Numbered from the stretch's first letter, positions 1 to 8,880 are shown. The stretch: 10,895 bases of DNA from DATAVK01 sp036267755 (GCA_036267755.1 DATAVK010000019.1:1-10895), one strand, 5' to 3'. Notes: generated from the letters alone by a model not told the origin. Translations and numbers: made by a program.

Positions 1-383
1 TCCTTGTAGACCTCGAAGAAGTGCTGGATTTCCAACCGGTCGAACTCCGGCATGTGGTGGATGTCGCGCAGGTGCTCCTGCCGCGGGTCGTTGGCGGGGA
101 CGCACATCAGCTTGTCGTCGCCGCCCTTCTCGTCGGTCATCCGGAACATCCCGATGGTCCGGCAGCGGATCAGGCAGCCGGGAAAGGTGGGCTCGGGCAG
201 CAGCACCATGGCATCCAGCGGATCACCGTCCGCGCCCAGCGTGTTCTCGACGTACCCGTAGTCAGCCGGATACTGCGTCGAGGTGAACAGCGTGCGGTCG
301 AGCCGGATCCGGTTGACCGTGTGGTCCATCTCGTACTTGTTGCGGGTCCCCTTGGGGATCTCGATGAGCACGTCGAACTCCAC
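1..383 (-). CDS. ppa: Inorganic pyrophosphatase, N-terminal part (gene runs off the window)
   Basis: Soluble cytoplasmic family I inorganic pyrophosphatase. It hydrolyses pyrophosphate to two phosphates with Mg2+ and so drives nucleotide, aminoacyl-tRNA and polymer synthesis forward. About 127 residues are visible, and roughly the last 35 of a usual 160-165 residues lie beyond the window start. The N-terminus reads MEFDVLIEIPKGTRNKYE, matching the family start (mycobacterial Ppa begins MQFDVTIEIPKG), which fixes the GTG start at 383. The metal-binding signature DGDPLDA lies at residues 52-58, with the conserved YPADYGY at 38-44. The window ends in the HFFEVYK region. There is no Shine-Dalgarno sequence before the GTG, and a CACACT hexamer ends 7 bases upstream, so leaderless translation is possible. 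The gene diverges from dacB, as in other actinobacteria. Identity is certain; the promoter is inferred. Confidence 0.96.
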   Translation of the reverse strand, partial: MEFDVLIEIPKGTRNKYEMDHTVNRIRLDRTLFTSTQYPADYGYVENTLGADGDPLDAMVLLPEPTFPGCLIRCRTIGMFRMTDEKGGDDKLMCVPANDPRQEHLRDIHHMPEFDRLEIQHFFEVYK

Positions 384-389
384 GGCGAT

Positions 390-395
390 TAGTGT
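390..395 (+). promoter_or_regulatory. Candidate -10 element of dacB (leaderless type)
   Basis: TAGTGT matches TANNNT and lies 8 bases before the ATG at 404, the distance expected if transcription starts at or next to the start codon. No Shine-Dalgarno sequence precedes that ATG. I see no convincing -35 element, and any such element would lie inside the ppa coding sequence. The same geometry recurs before the gene at 8881. Confidence 0.4.
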
Positions 396-396
396 G
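391..396 (-). promoter_or_regulatory. Candidate -10 element of ppa
   Basis: On the minus strand CACACT ends 7 bases before the ppa GTG. It keeps the A at position 2 and T at position 6 of the actinobacterial TANNNT consensus but has C at position 1. With no Shine-Dalgarno present it would give a leaderless or nearly leaderless mRNA. It overlaps the dacB -10 candidate on the other strand. This is a weak, inferred call. Confidence 0.25.
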
Positions 397-403
397 CCGT
401 GGG

Positions 404-1792
404 ATGCGGATTCGATACACGGCGCCCCTGCTGGCGACCGTCGTCACCGTCGTTGTGCTGGTGGCCGTCTTCGTCAACCGCGGCGGGACCACGCCCGCGC
501 CCTCGCTGCCCGATCTGCCGTCCGCCGCCGCCGAGTCGCCCCGGCCGGCCGTCCTCAACCCGCTGCCCAGCAACGCACCGGCCCCGGTGGCGTCCAGCGT
601 CGCGAACCAGCTCGCCGGTGCCGCCCGTGACCCCGGGCTGGGCGCCGAGCTCGACGGCGAGGTGCTCGACCCGAGCACTGGCGCCGTGCTGTGGGCACGC
701 GGCTCGGACGACCCCGAACCCCCCGCATCGACGACCAAGCTGCTCACCGGTACGGCGGCCCTGCTGTCGCTCGGTCCGAACGCGCGGCTCGCCACCACAG
801 CGGTTCGGTCGGGGGACACCGTCTATCTGGTCGGCGGCGGCGACGTCACCCTGGTCGCGACGCACACCCCTGCCGGGGTGACGACCTACCCGCAGCCGGC
901 GTCGCTCGCCCAGCTGGCCCGCCAGACGGCTGCGGCGCTCGCCACCGGCGCGCTGAAACGGGTCCGGCTGGCGGTGGACGCCACCGCCTGGACCGGACCG
1001 CGGCTGGCGCGTGGCTGGTCGCCGAGCTACGTCACCGAGGGGGACGTCGCGCCGCCGAGCGCGCTGGAGCTCGACGAGGGACGGATCGACCCCGCCGACC
1101 CGTTCGCGGCCCGCTCGCCGACTCCGGCGCTGCAGACCGGGCAGGTCTTCGCGACGCAGCTCCGTCACGACGGGGTTCGGGTGCGGGGATCCGTGACCAG
1201 CGGGTTCGCGCCGTCCGGCGCTACGCCGCTCGGGAGCGTCTCGTCCCCAACGGTCGCCGAACTGGTCCAGCGAATGCTGACCACCAGCGACGACGACCTG
1301 GCCGAGGCATTGGGACGCGCCATTGCCCTGCATGACCATCAGCCCGCTGACTTCGCCGGTGCGGCGGCCGCCGTCAAGGCGCGCGTCGTGTCGGTCGGGG
1401 TGCTGGCCGCCGCGGTCTCGCTCTACGACACGAGTGGGCTGTCCCACCATGACCGGGTGAGCCCGCAGGCGCTGGTCACGGTGCTGCGTGCCGACGTCCG
1501 CAATCCGATCCTGAGCCCCGTCATCGAGGGACTGCCGATCGCGGGACTCACCGGCACGCTCGCCATGAGGTACCGGACGCTGCCGGCGTCGGAGGCCGCC
1601 GGTGTCGTGCGCGCCAAGACCGGAACCCTGACCGGCGTGAACACCCTGGCCGGGGAGGTGGTCGACCGCAGCGGACGGCTGTTGGTGTTCGCCTTCCTGG
1701 CGCCGCGGGCACCGTTGCCGAGCCTCACCGAAGCCGCCCTGGACCGGCTCGCCGCCCGCCTGGCGCGGTGTGGGTGCGGCGTAGCGTCGTGA
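404..1792 (+). CDS. dacB: D-alanyl-D-alanine carboxypeptidase/endopeptidase (peptidase S13, PBP4 class)
   Basis: Low-molecular-weight penicillin-binding protein that removes the terminal D-Ala from peptidoglycan stem peptides or cuts cross-links outside the membrane. Counting from the ATG at 404 (462 residues), a hydrophobic signal anchor covers about 7-24, followed by a Pro/Ala-rich linker. The catalytic motifs are SxxK as STTK (109-112), an SxN-equivalent reading SDD (295-297) in TTSDDDLAEALGR, and KTG (405-407). The conserved YDTSGLS-type segment and the C-terminal CGC tail also fit actinobacterial homologues. An in-frame GTG at 392 would add four residues; I prefer 404 because a TAGTGT hexamer lies 8 bases upstream and the signal sequence starts cleanly there. 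The stop overlaps the next gene as GTGA. Oddity: the usual Asn of SxN is Asp (codon 1292-1294), which may alter activity or beta-lactam binding. Family assignment is firm. Confidence 0.93.
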   Translation: MRIRYTAPLLATVVTVVVLVAVFVNRGGTTPAPSLPDLPSAAAESPRPAVLNPLPSNAPAPVASSVANQLAGAARDPGLGAELDGEVLDPSTGAVLWARGSDDPEPPASTTKLLTGTAALLSLGPNARLATTAVRSGDTVYLVGGGDVTLVATHTPAGVTTYPQPASLAQLARQTAAALATGALKRVRLAVDATAWTGPRLARGWSPSYVTEGDVAPPSALELDEGRIDPADPFAARSPTPALQTGQVFATQLRHDGVRVRGSVTSGFAPSGATPLGSVSSPTVAELVQRMLTTSDDDLAEALGRAIALHDHQPADFAGAAAAVKARVVSVGVLAAAVSLYDTSGLSHHDRVSPQALVTVLRADVRNPILSPVIEGLPIAGLTGTLAMRYRTLPASEAAGVVRAKTGTLTGVNTLAGEVVDRSGRLLVFAFLAPRAPLPSLTEAALDRLAARLARCGCGVAS

Positions 1793-2895
1793 GCGTGCAG
1801 CTCGTCGACTGGCAGCTGGCGGTCGCCACCGGCACCCGCCTCGTGCCACCCGGCCCGCGGATCAGTCTCACCGAGGCCGTAGCGACCGTCGAGGACCTCA
1901 GGCAACGGGCCGAGCGAGCGGATCGCCACGTCGCCGAGATCACTGGTCTCGACACGGCGACCGGCAGCGCCGCGACCGTCGTCGTCGACCGCCCGGACTG
2001 GATCCGGGCCAACGTCGAAAGCTTCAAGGTGATTGCCGAGCCACTGCTCGACGCCGTGATCGAGCGCAGCGGGGCGCGACCGTCGGGCGTCGTCGCGGCT
2101 GTCGGTTCGCGGGCAGCGGGGCTCGAGATCGGTGGTCTGCTCGGCTACCTCGCCACGCGGGTGCTGGGGCAGTTCGAGCTGCTCGGACCGCCGCCGTCAG
2201 CCGTGGTTGCGCCCGACGGCGAAGCCCCGGCGGGTCGGCTCACGCTGGTCGCGCCGAACATCGTCGCGACCGAGCGGCTGCTGCGCGTCGACCCCGGCGA
2301 CTTCCGGCTCTGGGTCTGTCTGCACGAGGTGACCCATCGCACCCAGTTCGCCTCCGCTCCCTGGCTCTACGGGCACGTCCAGGGCCTGCTGCGCGAGTTC
2401 GTGATGGCCACCGACCTGGACTCGGCGGCGCTGCTTGGCCGGCTTCGGCGGCTCGCCTCCGGAGTGACGGACGCGGCGCGGGGCCGCTCCGAGCTCACCA
2501 TCGTCGAGCTGCTCCAGACCCCCGAGCAGCGCGTGGTCCTCGACCGGCTGACCGGACTGATGAGCCTGCTGGAGGGTCACGCCGACGTCGTGATGGATGC
2601 GGTCGGTCCGGACGTCGTGCCGACGGTCAGCCAGATCCGCGAACGGTTCGACCGGCGACGGCACGCGGCCGGCTCGCTGGAGCGGATGCTGCGCCGACTG
2701 CTCGGCGTCGAGATGAAGATGCGGCAGTACGCCGAAGGGGCTCGGTTCGTCCGCGCCGTTGTCGACAAGGTGGGGATGTCGGGGCTGAACACGGTGTGGA
2801 CGTCGCCCGACCGGCTACCCACCGGCGCGGAGATCCGCGACCCGGGCCGGTGGCTCGACCGGGTAGCGGGAGTCCCGCCGGCCGTTAGCGCCTGA
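1789..2895 (+). CDS. Zinc-dependent metalloprotease-like protein (DUF2342 / zincin_2 family)
   Basis: 368 residues from the GTG at 1789, which overlaps the dacB stop (GTGA) and is therefore likely translated by coupling. In-frame GTGs at 1768 and 1774 are alternatives. A zincin signature HEVTH is at residues 179-183 in LHEVTHRTQF, and a downstream EGHAD (from residue 262) could provide a further metal ligand, as is usual for this family. I see no signal peptide or membrane segment, so the protein is probably cytoplasmic. Databases often label the family 'coenzyme F420 biosynthesis-associated' or 'zinc-dependent metalloprotease'. The F420 link comes from phylogenetic co-occurrence, and the substrate is unknown as far as I know. 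Its position between dacB and tilS is conserved in actinobacteria. Family is confident; activity is inferred from the intact motif. Confidence 0.9.
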   Translation: MSVQLVDWQLAVATGTRLVPPGPRISLTEAVATVEDLRQRAERADRHVAEITGLDTATGSAATVVVDRPDWIRANVESFKVIAEPLLDAVIERSGARPSGVVAAVGSRAAGLEIGGLLGYLATRVLGQFELLGPPPSAVVAPDGEAPAGRLTLVAPNIVATERLLRVDPGDFRLWVCLHEVTHRTQFASAPWLYGHVQGLLREFVMATDLDSAALLGRLRRLASGVTDAARGRSELTIVELLQTPEQRVVLDRLTGLMSLLEGHADVVMDAVGPDVVPTVSQIRERFDRRRHAAGSLERMLRRLLGVEMKMRQYAEGARFVRAVVDKVGMSGLNTVWTSPDRLPTGAEIRDPGRWLDRVAGVPPAVSA

Positions 2896-2909
2896 GACCG
2901 GTCGGGGAC

Positions 2910-3857
2910 ATGCGGATGGATCCGGCCGTCGCCGCGACCCGGGTCGCGGTCCGGACCGCCTTGGCCGACGTCGACGCCGGTGACCTGGTGCTGGTGGCGG
3001 TCAGCGGCGGCGCGGACTCGCTGGCCCTGGCGGCTGCCGCGGCCGCGGAGGCACCGCGTTGCGGGCTGCGAGCCGGCGCGGTCACCGTCGACCACGCGCT
3101 GCAGCCCGGCTCCGCCGCCCGGGCCGACGCGGCGGCCGGCCGATGCCGTGAGCTCGGGCTGGAGCCGGTCGAGATCGCCACCGTGAGCGTCGCGGCTCCC
3201 GGCGGACCCGAAGCGGCCGCCCGCGACGCCAGGTACGTGGCCCTCGAGGCGGCGGCTGAGCGGCTGGGCGCGAGCCGGATCCTGCTCGGCCACACCCTGG
3301 ACGACCAGGCGGAGACCGTGCTGCTCGGCCTGGCGCGTGGCTCGGGTGCCCGATCGCTCGCCGGCATGGCCGCGCGACGCGGCCGGCTGCTCCGGCCGTT
3401 CCTCGGCGTACGACGGGCAACCACCGAGGCCACCTGCCGCGCGCTCGACCTGACGCCGTGGGAAGACCCGCACAACGGCGACCCGTCGTTCGCTCGGGCT
3501 CGAGTCCGTAGCTCCGCCCTGCCGGTGCTGGAGGACACGCTCGGGCCGGGGGTGGCCGAGGCCTTAGCTCGCACCGCCGACCTGCTGCGCGACGACGCGG
3601 ACGCGCTCGACGGATGGGCGGACCGCGAGTCGGAAGATCCGCTCGACGTCGCCCGGCTGGCTGCCATGCCCGCCGCGGTGCGCACCCGCGTGCTGCGCCG
3701 GGAGGCTGTCCTCGCCGGCGCGCGGGCCGGCGAGCTGAGCGCCGGACAGGTGCAGGAGATCGCGCGACTGGTGACGGACTGGCACGGTCAGGGAGCCGTC
3801 AGCCTGCCCGGGGGGTTGGTCGCGGAAAGGACGTATGACAGGCTTTCGTTCCGATGA
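2910..3857 (+). CDS. tilS: tRNA(Ile)-lysidine synthetase
   Basis: ATP-dependent enzyme that joins lysine to C34 of the CAU-anticodon tRNA-Ile, making lysidine so that the tRNA reads AUA and is charged with Ile. 315 residues, the short form usual in actinobacteria. The PP-loop SGGADS is at residues 32-37. GHTLDDQAETVLL at 127-139 is the family's second diagnostic motif. The DPHNGDPSFARARVR block (186-200) is also typical, followed by an alanine-rich helical domain. The ATG at 2910 is 14 bases after the preceding stop. The ATG at 2916 is an alternative, better spaced (7 bases) from a GGGGA at 2904-2908. The stop overlaps hpt as ATGA. The tilS-hpt-ftsH order is conserved across many Gram-positive bacteria. 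Assignment is firm. Confidence 0.95.
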   Translation: MRMDPAVAATRVAVRTALADVDAGDLVLVAVSGGADSLALAAAAAAEAPRCGLRAGAVTVDHALQPGSAARADAAAGRCRELGLEPVEIATVSVAAPGGPEAAARDARYVALEAAAERLGASRILLGHTLDDQAETVLLGLARGSGARSLAGMAARRGRLLRPFLGVRRATTEATCRALDLTPWEDPHNGDPSFARARVRSSALPVLEDTLGPGVAEALARTADLLRDDADALDGWADRESEDPLDVARLAAMPAAVRTRVLRREAVLAGARAGELSAGQVQEIARLVTDWHGQGAVSLPGGLVAERTYDRLSFR

Positions 3858-4462
3858 CCGCACCACTGCTCCCGATGGAGTCCGTGCAGCCCATGGAGAC
3901 CGCGGCCGTGCAGCCGCTCGACCTCCACCCCGACGTGGAGGGCGTGCTGGTTTCGCAGGAACAGATCGCTGCGAAGATCGCCGAGCTCGCCGCACGGATC
4001 GACGCTGACTACGCCGGCCGCGAGATCCTGCTCGTCGGCGTCCTCAAGGGCGCAGTCATGGTGATGGCGGACCTGGCCCGGGCGATCCACGTGCCCGTGT
4101 CGCTGGAGTTCATGGCGGTCTCGTCGTACGGATCGTCGACGTCCTCGTCGGGCGTGGTGCGCATTCTCAAGGACCTCGACCGCGACATCGAGGGATGCGA
4201 CGTGCTGGTCGTCGAGGACATCGTCGACTCGGGGCTGACCCTGTCCTGGCTGCTGCGCAACCTGCGCTCCCGCCACCCGCGTTCGGTCGAGGTGCTGGCG
4301 ATGCTGCGCAAGCCGGAGGCCGCCGAGGTCGCGGTTCCGGTGCGCTACATGGGTTTCGACATCCCGAGCGTGTTCGTGGTCGGATACGGGCTGGACTACG
4401 CCCAGCACTACCGCGAGCTCCCGTACGTCGGCACGCTGCGCCCAGAGGTCTACTCCACCTGA
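3854..4462 (+). CDS. hpt: Hypoxanthine (guanine) phosphoribosyltransferase
   Basis: Cytoplasmic purine-salvage enzyme that transfers phosphoribose from PRPP to hypoxanthine or guanine, giving IMP or GMP. 202 residues. The PRPP-binding loop EDIVDSGLT lies at 121-129, preceded by the hydrophobic strand VLVV. LKGAVM (64-69), SSYGSST (90-96) and the purine-contacting GFDIP (167-171) are all standard and intact. The start is taken at the ATGA overlap with tilS; ATGs at 3875 and 3893 are possible alternatives, since no good Shine-Dalgarno stands before 3854. Oddity: the variable N-terminus contains an imperfect internal duplication (MESVQP then METAAVQP, residues 8-21). Overlap with tilS suggests coupled translation; in Bacillus the two proteins have been reported to influence ftsH expression. 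Assignment is firm. Confidence 0.95.
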   Translation: MTAPLLPMESVQPMETAAVQPLDLHPDVEGVLVSQEQIAAKIAELAARIDADYAGREILLVGVLKGAVMVMADLARAIHVPVSLEFMAVSSYGSSTSSSGVVRILKDLDRDIEGCDVLVVEDIVDSGLTLSWLLRNLRSRHPRSVEVLAMLRKPEAAEVAVPVRYMGFDIPSVFVVGYGLDYAQHYRELPYVGTLRPEVYST

Positions 4463-4557
4463 CGGCAGGCTGAAGCCTCGTCCGCTTCGGCGGGGTATCG
4501 TCGGTGGTTGCTGGAGACGTCAATCCGAAGCTCGTCACGCAGCGTTGAGCAGGAGTC
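4463..4557 (+). promoter_or_regulatory. ftsH leader: Shine-Dalgarno and possible promoter
   Basis: This 95-base gap is the longest between genes in the plus-strand run. AGGAG (4551-4555) precedes the ATG at 4558 with only two bases between, a short spacing. TATCGT (4496-4501) fits TANNNT but has no clear -35, so an independent ftsH promoter is only suggested. GCTTCGG (4484-4490) is complementary to CCGAAGC (4525-4531) with 34 bases between, and GAAGC (4472-4476) can instead pair with GCTTC (4484-4488), so alternative folds are possible. No terminator with a U-run is seen after hpt, so read-through from upstream is likely as well. Confidence 0.35.
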
Positions 4558-6675
<2,118 letters not shown>

Positions 6676-6689
6676 GACCCTCCGGGACG

Positions 6690-7532
6690 GTGTGGGGGCT
6701 GCCGGAGCCCGGCCGGTGCGTGGTCGTCGGCGTGCTGAACGTGACGCCTGACTCGTTCTCCGACGGCGGCCGGTACGTCGATGCCGACGCGGCGGTCAGC
6801 CGAGGCAGGCAGATGCTCGCCGAGGGTGCCGACATCATCGACGTCGGGGGCGAGTCCACGAGACCAGGCGCCGAGCGCGTGCCGGCCGACGACGAGATCC
6901 ACCGCATCGAGCCGGTCGTCCGCGGCCTCGTCGCGGCCGGAGCGGTAGTGAGCATTGACACGATGCGGCGCGAGACGGCGGAGGTCGCACTGTCGGCCGG
7001 GGCCCGGCTCGTCAACGACGTCTCCGGTGGGCTGGCCGATTCCGACCTGCCGCGACTGGTCGCCGACCGGCGGGTGCCGTACATCGTCATGCACTGGCGG
7101 GCGCACAGCGCGCAGATGATCGACTACGCGCGGTACGACGACGTCGTCACCGACGTGGCGCGTGAGCTTTCCGAGCGGCTCGAGACCGTGGTGGCGGCCG
7201 GAGTCGACCCCGGGCAGGTCATTCTCGATCCGGGTCTCGGCTTCGCGAAGCTTCCCGAGCACAACTGGGCTCTGCTGGCCCATCTGGACGCGCTGCTCGC
7301 TCTCGGCCAGCCGGTGCTGGTCGGCGCCAGCCGGAAGTCCTTCCTGGGAAGCCTGCTCGCGTCACCCGATGGCGCGCCACGCGACTTCGCGCAGCGGGAC
7401 GCCGCCACGACCGCCATCACCGCGATCGCTGCGACCGCGGGCGTGTGGGGGGTGCGGGTGCACGAGGTGCGGGGAAGCGCCGACGCGGTCAAGGTAGCGG
7501 CCGCCCTTGGGGCCGCGGGTGGGTCGCCGTGA
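6690..7532 (+). CDS. folP: Dihydropteroate synthase
   Basis: Condenses 6-hydroxymethyl-dihydropterin pyrophosphate with p-aminobenzoate to make dihydropteroate; this is the target of sulfonamides. 280 residues, a full-length TIM-barrel enzyme. Signature 1 is GVLNVTPDSFSDGG (14-27), and signature 2 is DVGGESTRPGA (51-61). DPGLGFAK (180-187) and the SRKSFLG loop (214-220) carry the pterin- and pABA-contacting residues. The C-terminal motif reads RVHEV (256-260) instead of the usual RVHDV. GTG 6690 is the start that gives the expected short N-terminus; the upstream GGGACG is a weak ribosome site, so coupling to ftsH is likely. The stop overlaps folB as GTGA. The typical folE between ftsH and folP is absent. 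Assignment is firm. Confidence 0.96.
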   Translation: MWGLPEPGRCVVVGVLNVTPDSFSDGGRYVDADAAVSRGRQMLAEGADIIDVGGESTRPGAERVPADDEIHRIEPVVRGLVAAGAVVSIDTMRRETAEVALSAGARLVNDVSGGLADSDLPRLVADRRVPYIVMHWRAHSAQMIDYARYDDVVTDVARELSERLETVVAAGVDPGQVILDPGLGFAKLPEHNWALLAHLDALLALGQPVLVGASRKSFLGSLLASPDGAPRDFAQRDAATTAITAIAATAGVWGVRVHEVRGSADAVKVAAALGAAGGSP

Positions 7533-7894
7533 CCGACCAGGTAGCGGTCCGGGGGCTGCGGGTGCGTGGTTTCCACGGCGTACTCCCCGAGGAACGCCGG
7601 GACGGGCAGGACTTCGTCATCGACGCCGTACTCGAGCTTGATGTCTCGGCGGCGGCGGCGGCCGACGACCTCGCGCTTACCGTGAACTACTCCGACGTCG
7701 CGCACCGGCTGACCGAGCTCGTCGCCGGGGAGCCAGTGGACCTGATCGAGACCCTCGCCGAGCGGCTTGCCGCCGGCTGCCTTGAGCAGCCCCTGGTCCA
7801 CGCGGTCACCGTGACGGTGCACAAGCCCTCGGCGCCGATCGGACTGCCGTTCGACGACGTCACCGTGACGATCCGACGAAGTCGGGCTCGATGA
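7529..7894 (+). CDS. folB: Dihydroneopterin aldolase
   Basis: Converts 7,8-dihydroneopterin to 6-hydroxymethyl-7,8-dihydropterin and glycolaldehyde, the step before folK. 121 residues, the standard subunit size of this T-fold enzyme, which usually forms octamers. The N-terminal VRGLRVRGFHGVLPEER is diagnostic. E22 is the likely pterin-anchoring glutamate of that segment, Y54 lies in NYSDV, E74 in LIETLAERL, and the catalytic lysine is probably K99 in VHKPSAP. The GTG at 7529 overlaps the folP stop (GTGA), and the folB stop overlaps folK (ATGA), so the three enzymes are tightly coupled. An in-frame upstream start would only extend into folP and encode non-conserved sequence. Confidence 0.95.
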   Translation: MTDQVAVRGLRVRGFHGVLPEERRDGQDFVIDAVLELDVSAAAAADDLALTVNYSDVAHRLTELVAGEPVDLIETLAERLAAGCLEQPLVHAVTVTVHKPSAPIGLPFDDVTVTIRRSRAR

Positions 7895-8376
7895 CCGCGG
7901 TCCTCTCGCTGGGATCCAACCTCGGCGACCGATTGGCGCACCTGCGCGCCGGCGTCGAGGTGCTTCGGCAGCACGCTGCCGTCGAGGTGGTCTCGGCGGT
8001 GCACGAGACCGACCCGGTGGGGGTCGAGGACCAACCGGCGTACCTCAACGCCGTCGCGTTGCTCGCGACCGACGACTCCGAGCTCGCCCTGGTCGCCGCC
8101 CACGCGGCCGAGGCGTCCGAGGGCCGGGAGCGGCCGGCTCGTTGGGCCCCCCGCACGCTCGACGTCGATGTGATCGCGGTCGACGGTGTGACCAGCACCG
8201 ATCCGCGCCTTACGATCCCGCACCCGCGGGCTCACGAGCGAGCCTTCGTGCTGGTCCCGTGGCTGGAGGTCGATCCGTCGGCGGAGCTCCCCGGCTACGG
8301 GCCGGTGGCGGACCTGCTGGCCGGGCTCGACACCGCCCGCGTCCGTTGGTTTGCCGGTCCCGAAGCGATCAGCTGA
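7891..8376 (+). CDS. folK: 6-hydroxymethyl-7,8-dihydropterin pyrophosphokinase (HPPK)
   Basis: Transfers pyrophosphate from ATP to 6-hydroxymethyl-dihydropterin, making the substrate of FolP. 161 residues, the normal size for a single-domain HPPK. LSLGSNLGDR (5-14) begins the pterin-binding region. The signature RWAPRTLDVDVI (84-95) is complete, with D91 and D93 as the two Mg2+ ligands. IPHPRAHERAFVL further on is also typical. It starts at the ATGA overlap with folB, and its TGA shares one base with the ATG of the next gene (TGATG). Not fused to folB, unlike in some actinobacteria. Assignment is firm. Confidence 0.96.
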   Translation: MTAVLSLGSNLGDRLAHLRAGVEVLRQHAAVEVVSAVHETDPVGVEDQPAYLNAVALLATDDSELALVAAHAAEASEGRERPARWAPRTLDVDVIAVDGVTSTDPRLTIPHPRAHERAFVLVPWLEVDPSAELPGYGPVADLLAGLDTARVRWFAGPEAIS

Positions 8377-8846
8377 TGAGCCCTACCCGGTGGCGCGACC
8401 TGGCGCTGGCCGCGATCGTGGCCGCCGCGATCGCCTACGTCGTCACGCGGCTCGACTACGTCAACTTGCCGTCGCCGTCGGTGTACTCGCTGCTGTGGAT
8501 CCCGCTGTTGGCGATCGCCGAGCTCTACATCGCCCTCGTGACCCGCTCGAGGCTGCTCGGGCGGCACGGCACCCGGCCGATCAACCCGCTGATCGTCGCG
8601 CGGATCGCGGCGCTGGCGAAGGCGACGGCACTGGTCGGTGCGCTGGCCCTGGGGGCGTACGCCGGTTTCTTCGGCTGGGTCGTCAGGGTCTCGTCGACGA
8701 TCGCCACGCGCGACACGCGGACCGCCGCCATCGGCGCCGGCCTCAGCGTGGCGCTGATCGCGGCCGCCAGCTTCCTCGAGCACGTCTGCCGGGTCCCCCA
8801 CGATCCCGACGACAACGCCAGCCCGGACCCGGATGGCGGCGGCTGA
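8376..8846 (+). CDS. DUF3180 family membrane protein
   Basis: 156-residue integral membrane protein of unknown function. Four hydrophobic segments are visible at about 8-24, 36-56, 78-100 and 117-138, separated by short charged loops (such as TRSRLLGRHGTRPIN). The C-terminus is acidic and probably cytoplasmic. The R-D-L start and the ARIAALAKA segment fit the DUF3180 family, which in actinobacteria nearly always follows folK. The start is the ATG that overlaps the folK stop by one base, so it is expected to be made with the folate enzymes. No catalytic motif is seen. A role in folate precursor transport or in cell-envelope processes cannot be decided from sequence. Confidence 0.88.
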   Translation: MSPTRWRDLALAAIVAAAIAYVVTRLDYVNLPSPSVYSLLWIPLLAIAELYIALVTRSRLLGRHGTRPINPLIVARIAALAKATALVGALALGAYAGFFGWVVRVSSTIATRDTRTAAIGAGLSVALIAAASFLEHVCRVPHDPDDNASPDPDGGG

Positions 8847-8866
8847 GCGACCCGCCGTCGCCCGGC

Positions 8867-8872
8867 TAGGCT
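8867..8872 (+). promoter_or_regulatory. Candidate -10 element for the gene at 8881 (leaderless type)
   Basis: TAGGCT matches the actinobacterial TANNNT consensus and ends 8 bases before the ATG at 8881. The 34-base gap holds no Shine-Dalgarno sequence, so transcription starting at the ATG is a reasonable reading. CTGAGC at 8843-8848, 18 bases upstream, is a weak -35 match overlapping the end of the DUF3180 gene. Confidence 0.5.
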
Positions 8873-8880
8873 TCCCGAAC

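Noticed and set aside
389..1849. Long minus-strand open frame opposite dacB
   Set aside because: Its translation is Arg/Gly/Gln-rich with no domain, and the plus strand carries a complete S13 enzyme. It is a high-GC antisense shadow.
6676..6689. A remnant of folE between ftsH and folP
   Set aside because: Only 14 bases are present, and no FolE-like peptide is seen in any frame around the junction.
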